Origin: Paraspadella gotoi | Lineage: Eukaryota; Chaetognatha | Direction: 5' to 3' | NCBI GenBank assembly: GCA_051294375.1 | Contig: CM119267.1 | Location: 10,601,045-10,665,044 of the forward strand | Length of the DNA: 64,000 bases | Shown here: piece by piece, positions 58,211-64,000 of the stretch | Position numbering within the stretch: the stretch's first letter is position 1 | How the letters are laid out: each line of letters opens with the position of its first letter | Notes under the pieces: generated by a model | The model's database searches: none | What the model was told of the DNA's origin: nothing | What the model saw: only the letters and a program-made list of their open reading frames with translations | Made by a program: the position numbers and the translations under genes

Positions 58211-61200
58211 CTAAGGAAGTTCGTCGCTAGCGATTATGTTAAACAAATCTAACTCATATAATTTATCTTTAAATTTGACCGTTTCTACTTTTCTCTTGAG
58301 AGAGTCCATTTTGAGTTCGATCGATCGAGCAGAATTCGAATTTAATTCATCCAACGGAGATTCGATCTTCGGCCCAGCCAAGGCCTCTTTCGACTCTTTC
58401 GGTCCCAGCGGCTCGTCAACGACAGACACGAGCCAATTCTCGAAATCGGTGGACTCCGTTTTTTCAAGCGAAACCCTTTTGGCCAAGGAGGACAACGAAG
58501 CGTCAAAAGGCCGTATTGACGGAGAGTTTTTGTCAAGGCGAAGATCCATGATTTTTGCGGGTTTAGACGCCTCTGTCTTGAGCAGCTCGATGCGCTTTCG
58601 TTTCGTCGACTTTTCCAGCGTTTCGTCAAATGTTCTCGACAATGAATGATTCTGAATCTTGGGAATTGATTTGTATTTGGGTTCGTTGACGGCAGCCTCG
58701 AGCCGATCTTTGGCCGCTCCGGTCAAAAACATCTCCAGCTCCTCACCGGATCCATTTCGGACCCAGGAATTCGTTGCCAATTTATAGTTAATAGCGGCGA
58801 TAACAATGTCGATCCAGGGCAAGTTCTCCCACAGAGGGGTTCCCAAGTTATTTTTAGCTTCTCGCAACGGAAGAAACCTTTCTTCCAAGCGCCGACGAAA
58901 GCCCCGCTCAGTTTTGTTCATAAGCCACTGAATCCTTGTGAAAAGACCCATGGAATGGACGCGGTCCTCGGCCTCCAAGAGCGAGGTCACGAATCGCCAC
59001 ACTAAGCGCTTGGACGAATCCCAATCCAGCGAATCGTAGTCGAATTTATGATCCTCTTCACAAAGCCCAATTTCGAATTCTCCATAGTCGTCAGCGCTAT
59101 TCGACATTTTCACGTTGCCGTTGGGTGAAAATTTGGGAAGCTTGAGTTTAGTTACGGCATTCGTCAAGTCGATGGTCCTAAAAGATGAGTTCCAGTCGAA
59201 GGGAATCATCTCGGGGTGACGTTCGGCTTCGACGATCGGCCAGCAAAAGGCGGAATTCTCTGAAATTTCGATCTCCCTCGAGAGGGCGTCGACCACGGCG
59301 TTGTGCACGTTGATGAGGTCGTTGGGTCCGGGGTGTAAACCCTCGGCACTGAGAAGGCTCGTCGAGTCCTGTATAAACGGTTCTAAAACGCCCTTAACGA
59401 TGCTGGAATCGACGACGTCTTGCAGCGGTCGTCGTTCAATAAGCGGCGGGGAAGGTAGCCGCGCTGACATCCAGTTGAGACCTTTTTTCAAGGCATCGTT
59501 GTTGTCTATCTTCTCGACGGAATCTTTACTCATAGCGATAATTTCGAAAGCAGTGAGGTAATTAGTCGCGACAAGCTCGTTCAGAATCATCGACAGCTTG
59601 GTGAGGTCAGCCTCGTCATAACTAATAGACTCTGACGGAAACAAAAGAATCACGAGCGGAACCGAAGGAGTGGCCACTTTAGCGCCGAGAATGTTCTTCA
59701 ACAAACGGGCCGAGTTTCGAAGATGAGAACCGTCGAAAAAAGGAAAAATAAGGCCTTGCGTTCCGGACAGCAATCTTTGAGCACATGCGAAAGACTGATG
59801 GGGAATTTCTTCCAAAACCGTCTTCACGCAAATTGTAAACGGTGTCTCAATATAATTTTCTGAGCGACAAGAGTAGAATGCTAAAGTTTCGATCGAACCT
59901 TTAAGATCATATTTTCGCTGAATTTCGGGTGCCACCTGGGCTCGTCTAAACTTGGTTAATAACCATCTGCAGTCAGCGTTTTTATTCTGGTCATGTCCCT
60001 CTGATAAAATGATCGCCAACTTCAAAAAGGCGCGACGTTTACCCTGCAATTGCATTAACTGTTTGCCGAAAAATTCGGTAAGGTCGAACGGCTTCATCGT
60101 CTCCTCTCTGATTCTTTGTTTAGAATAAATTTCTATGGCGATTTGGTCAGAGAGACGTTCGCCAACTTTTGTCAGGTCGGGAACGGACATCAATTTGGGC
60201 ATGTTCTTCTCAAGAATGCCTCCTTCGACAGAGGGTCTCCTGGGAATCATTTCCAACGCCTCTCTTCGTTTTCTTCTCTTAAGATGTTCCGCTCGCCACC
60301 GAGAAAAAAATAAACCGGCAATTCGTTTCTCATGCCGAACCTTGATGCCACTGAGAGAATGGAGAATGTCGCTGACGAACTCGCGGTGACACTCGCGAGC
60401 CACTGACGTCGTCATTTCGTCAACGATACTGGAGACAGTATTATCGTGTATTAGAAGGCAAAGAGAGTCGAGGAAACTTTGATGCAGCGCTTCCTCCACC
60501 TCGGCCATTTCTTCTTCAGCGATTTGCCGAATCATTGCTCCGTAGACAGAATCCATTATTTCGCCAGCGATGCTGGAGACGGCTCGCTTCTCCAATTCAT
60601 CTCGCAAGGCGGCTTCCTTTCTCTTAGCCTCCTCAGCACGTCGCATCTCTTGAAGGAGCCGTTCTCGAGTTTCTCTCTCTTCGATCTCTTCCAATTCTAA
60701 GATTTGTTCCTTGACGAGTTGGCCAATCATTTCGTCCACAGTTTCAAAAACTGTTTCATCCACAACCCGATTGATCATCCCATCCATCATGCACATGTCG
60801 TGGAAAATATCACGCGACATTTCTTGAGATACTTGGAGAACGATATCATCGACGATGGATTCCATAACTGTCTCCTTAATAATATCATTTTCCATCTCAA
60901 AAGAACCGATGTCTTGCGTCGCTATAGCCGCTGGTACGTTTGTAGTTTCGGGGCTCATATCGGCCTCCTTCAGTTGTTGCACAAAGAGCCCATTATCGTC
61001 GAAGCAAGAAGAAGGCTCCAATAGTACTACCGGGGACAAAGGTAAGTTTCCATTAACAATTTCGCCAACGGAGAAACCTTCCATCTTGGCTTCAATGAGA
61101 TCTTTCGCTCTGGAAGCGGTGTGTCCCTCGGGTTCAACCATGCTTCGCCGTTCCAATGATATCACGTCGCCCTCGACTTTGAGCCCGTGGAGCCGACAAA

Positions 61201-63813
61201 ACGAACTGGCATCCACTTCGCCCTCAAAGCCGAGCACTTTGACGAGTCTCTGAAGCGGAAAGGAGGTCGACAAAGTCTTTCCGTGGGTGTATACGTGACA
61301 CATCCGCTTGAGGCCCTCGCTGCGTATTTCAAAAAAATATCGATGGCAGATGCAAGCTTGAAGGAAAGTCGCTTTGAGTTTCATTAGACGAAAGAACCGA
61401 ACGTAGTTGTTTTGGTTGAGAGCTGCGTACATGTCGACGGCTAATTTGATGGCGGACGAGCTCCTGACTTCCGGTCGGAGGTTTTGGACGATCCTTAATG
61501 TGTCGCCTTCCTTGAGATTCAGAAGTACAACGTAAGAACGGAACTCTGCCTCATTTGGGCAGACGACATTTTTGACGGCAAGATCGTCATAAAATTGTTT
61601 TAAACTCTCCAGACACTTGGTCAAGTTTTCCGTATTGACTTTCGGATCGAAAACATTGTGGTCTTCCTCGCACAACCTCTCCGAGCAGTAAGCATGCCAC
61701 CTTGCGCACTTTTCTACAAGATCGACGGCTTCAAGTCCTCTAAAATGTTGGAGCGTGATGTCCTTTCTAATTGCTCGGGTACGATTCCAAATGAATTCAT
61801 AATACATCTCCCACTGTCCCTCGCCGCCAGTGTCCATGATGCGTGACATAAGATAGTTCATGGTAAGTTTGAGCGTCGGTATGGGGCGCAGGTCGTGCGA
61901 GAGCGGCTCGTCCTGGTCCGCCGCGCTTCTTGAGTATTCTTTAATGGCGAGTGAATGGTTTACCCTGGGACCTTCGAGATTCCGCTCCGTTCCTTCGATC
62001 CATTCGTAGCAACTCAATCGGCGTTGTTCCTGTCGCATGTAACGCTCGGTTTCGGGACACATATCCAAGCATGTCCCTTCAACAACTTTAGCGCTTTTAA
62101 TATCGGTGTTCTTGGTGTGGCGGGCCCGTATAATCTTGTCACGTTCCTTCAACACTTCCCATTTTTCCGCGTTGGTCTTTGCGTAGACCGGAATACCGCC
62201 TAACATTTGAGCCCTAAGTCGAGAAGGGACGATGGGTGGCGTGGATTCTCGGTATGGTTCCGGGGAAGGTTTTCGTATCTCGGCCGTCCTCAACCCTGCG
62301 GGGAGAGGGAGGGGCTCTCGATAATCGCCGCCGCCCATGGCGATCAATTCGGAATTCACGTCAGCTTCCAACGCGGATTTTTGACGTGGGGGTTGAGGCT
62401 TCTTAAAAAAAATAACCAGGTTGCGAGCGCGAGTGGTGTTCGGGTTCATGGTGCGTCCCAATTGCTTGGCGCGCGCGGCTTGCTCGTGATTCTCGAAGGT
62501 GATCGTGGCTTGGAAAAGGCGCGTGTTGAGTCGAACATCCTTTACAACGCCGAATTTATCAAAGTGGCGCTTTAATGATACTTTAGTATCTGTTGGCTGC
62601 AAGCCCTTAACGATGAGCGCGATGCTCTCCTCGAAAGTGCCTGAAGATCGGCGTCGTACGGAGGCGCCGCCGCCACGACCTCTTACGGGCGAGGTGTCGC
62701 GCTCGATCTCCTCCTCGGGTGTTGGTTCTGTGGGCCGGGCGGGCAAATCGACGGGGGATGCGGATGTCGCGGCGGCGGCTCTCGTTGAGAAGGAACTGCC
62801 CGCGGTAACTACAAAGGCCGGTTGTTCCATAAGAGATGGAACGGTAGAGATGGGTTTAAATGGATTTCCCGATTCCTCGCCATGTGTTTTGGCCATGACG
62901 CCGAAAACGTTGGTGGAAGAAGAATTCTTGGAAGGAGCGAACACAGAACTTTTCCTTCCAAACACAGACGAAGACGTTGACATCGGGACTCCGAACAATG
63001 AAGGAATTGGCTGCGCCGTTGTCGTCGTCGTCGTCGTTTGCAACGGAGTCATTTCTACGGAAACCGTCGTTTGCGTGCTGTATATTGGCTGTTGAGGCGA
63101 TGATGATGATGGTTTAGTCGCGAACAGGAGTGATTGCCCTCCTTAAAAAAGGAAGAAATTATTAAGAAGAGACGAATTAAACTGATTAACAAGATTTTAA
63201 TACCAGGAAGCGATGTTTTCGAAAATTCGTCGGAAACTTGACCAGAAACAAAAGCGGAAGCGGAAGAGGCCCCGGAAAAACTTTGATTTCCTTCGCCGAA
63301 TCGAACCTTCGTTGAGGATTGACTAACGGCAAAGGGCGAAGAAACGGCAGAGGTTGTGGTACCGAATGCCGAGGACGATCCGTAGACTGGTTTGGAACTG
63401 TTCCCAGCTCCAAACACGGACGTCGTCAATGAGCTGACGCCGCCAAATACGGGCGCGCTCGGTGTAGTAGTTCCAAAGAGTGACGGCACGCCGGAGGTAG
63501 AGGCGGAGCCGAAGGACGGAGTGGATATGCCGAAGATAGACGCCGACGTGGTGGTGGTTGAAGCGCCGAAAACCTTTGACGTCGGCGATTTGGTGCCGAA
63601 GGGATTGACGGAACCGGAAGAGCTCTGAGCAAAAGTCGACGTTGACGACATAAAACCGGCGGTTGTACTAGAAACTGGAGCGGAACCAAAGACGGGATTT
63701 TCCAAAGCGGCGCCGAAAATGTTTTGACCCGAAAGGGATTTAGAAGATGCGCCGAAGACATTCTGACTGGTAGAAGTGTTTTGACCGAACACGTTGCTTG
63801 GAAACCGTGACAT
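58211..63813 (-). CDS. MCM3AP: MCM3AP/GANP, TREX-2 mRNA-export scaffold
   Basis: Two exons (63813-63204, 63141-58211; 62-nt intron) give 1846 aa, similar in size to human GANP (1980 aa). The first 210 residues are FG/FGA repeats like nucleoporins (VFGQNTS, NVFGASS, IFGISTP). An RRM-like domain follows (IALIVKGLQPTDTKVSLKRH). The SAC3 domain starts with VVEGTCLDMCPETERYMRQE and includes IKEYSRSAADQDEPLSHDLR. The C-terminal region carries long helices (ETVDEMIGQLVKEQILELEE) expected to bind centrin and ENY2, and the acetyltransferase-like GANP region. It links transcription to nuclear-pore export. A 3' splice-site sequence (TTTTCTTTCTCAG) ends 8 nt before the ATG. Confidence 0.93.
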
Positions 63814-63828
63814 TCTTGATTCTGAGAA
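63814..63828 (-). promoter_or_regulatory. Candidate trans-splice acceptor of MCM3AP
   Basis: TTTTCTTTCTCAG on the minus strand directly precedes AATCAAGA and the ATG. The sequence to 64000 shows no upstream coding exon. Confidence 0.4.
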
Positions 63829-64000
63829 AGAAAATTTTAAAAATGAGCATATATAGAAGGAAATGCAGTCTTCTCATGTCAAGAATCCAAAGCAATCGGA
63901 ATTATTTATGAATAGAATTTCATTAGCTGAATAGCCAAATGAAAAACTGTACTAGTATGTGCATTGTACATGTACAATGTACAATATCGCAACTTTGTTT

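Overview
This is nuclear DNA of an invertebrate animal. The genes are intron-split, nothing looks bacterial, and the recognisable products are metazoan: a SARM1/Ect4 NADase, an animal-type lipoxygenase with a C-terminal iron ligand, AP-2 sigma, gamma-synergin, SRP-receptor beta, MLH3, SLX4 and MCM3AP/GANP. I cannot name the phylum. Very long (GA)n/(CT)n arrays, introns as short as 40 nt and good splice acceptors just upstream of start codons in short intergenic gaps suggest a lineage that uses spliced-leader trans-splicing, but no leader gene was found.

All eleven genes I can support lie on the minus strand, so transcription runs from high to low coordinates. From right to left they are: MCM3AP (63.8-58.2 kb), SRPRB (58.1-57.1), SYNRG (56.9-53.2), MLH3 (52.3-49.0), an unrecognised multi-pass membrane protein (48.9-48.3), SLX4 (48.1-43.3), AP2S1 (42.5-42.0), SARM1 (40.1-34.3), a 14-exon SRPBCC-C2-lipoxygenase fusion (25.3-20.6), a DOMON-cytochrome b561 redox protein (11.9-7.4) and an unidentified coiled-coil protein (5.1-0.9, tentative). 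Splice junctions were worked out by eye. In every model the exon phases add up to an uninterrupted frame.

The right half (42-64 kb) is compact. Two head-to-tail groups, MCM3AP-SRPRB-SYNRG and MLH3-membrane protein-SLX4, have only 103-232 nt between coding regions and look like candidate operons. They join export, secretory and trafficking genes in one group, and MutL-gamma with the SLX4 nuclease scaffold in the other. The left half is gene-poor. It carries more than a dozen dinucleotide arrays, AT-rich spacers, a tRNA-like SINE fragment, one copy of a dispersed repeat whose second copy sits in SYNRG intron 1, and a 170-nt foldback hairpin with a hammerhead-like core near 31.7 kb.

The most unusual gene is the lipoxygenase. 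The usual N-terminal PLAT domain is not apparent; instead there is a START-like SRPBCC lipid-pocket domain followed by a C2 domain. The chain ends in Val rather than the Ile that normally ligates the catalytic iron. This looks like a new domain architecture for oxylipin synthesis.
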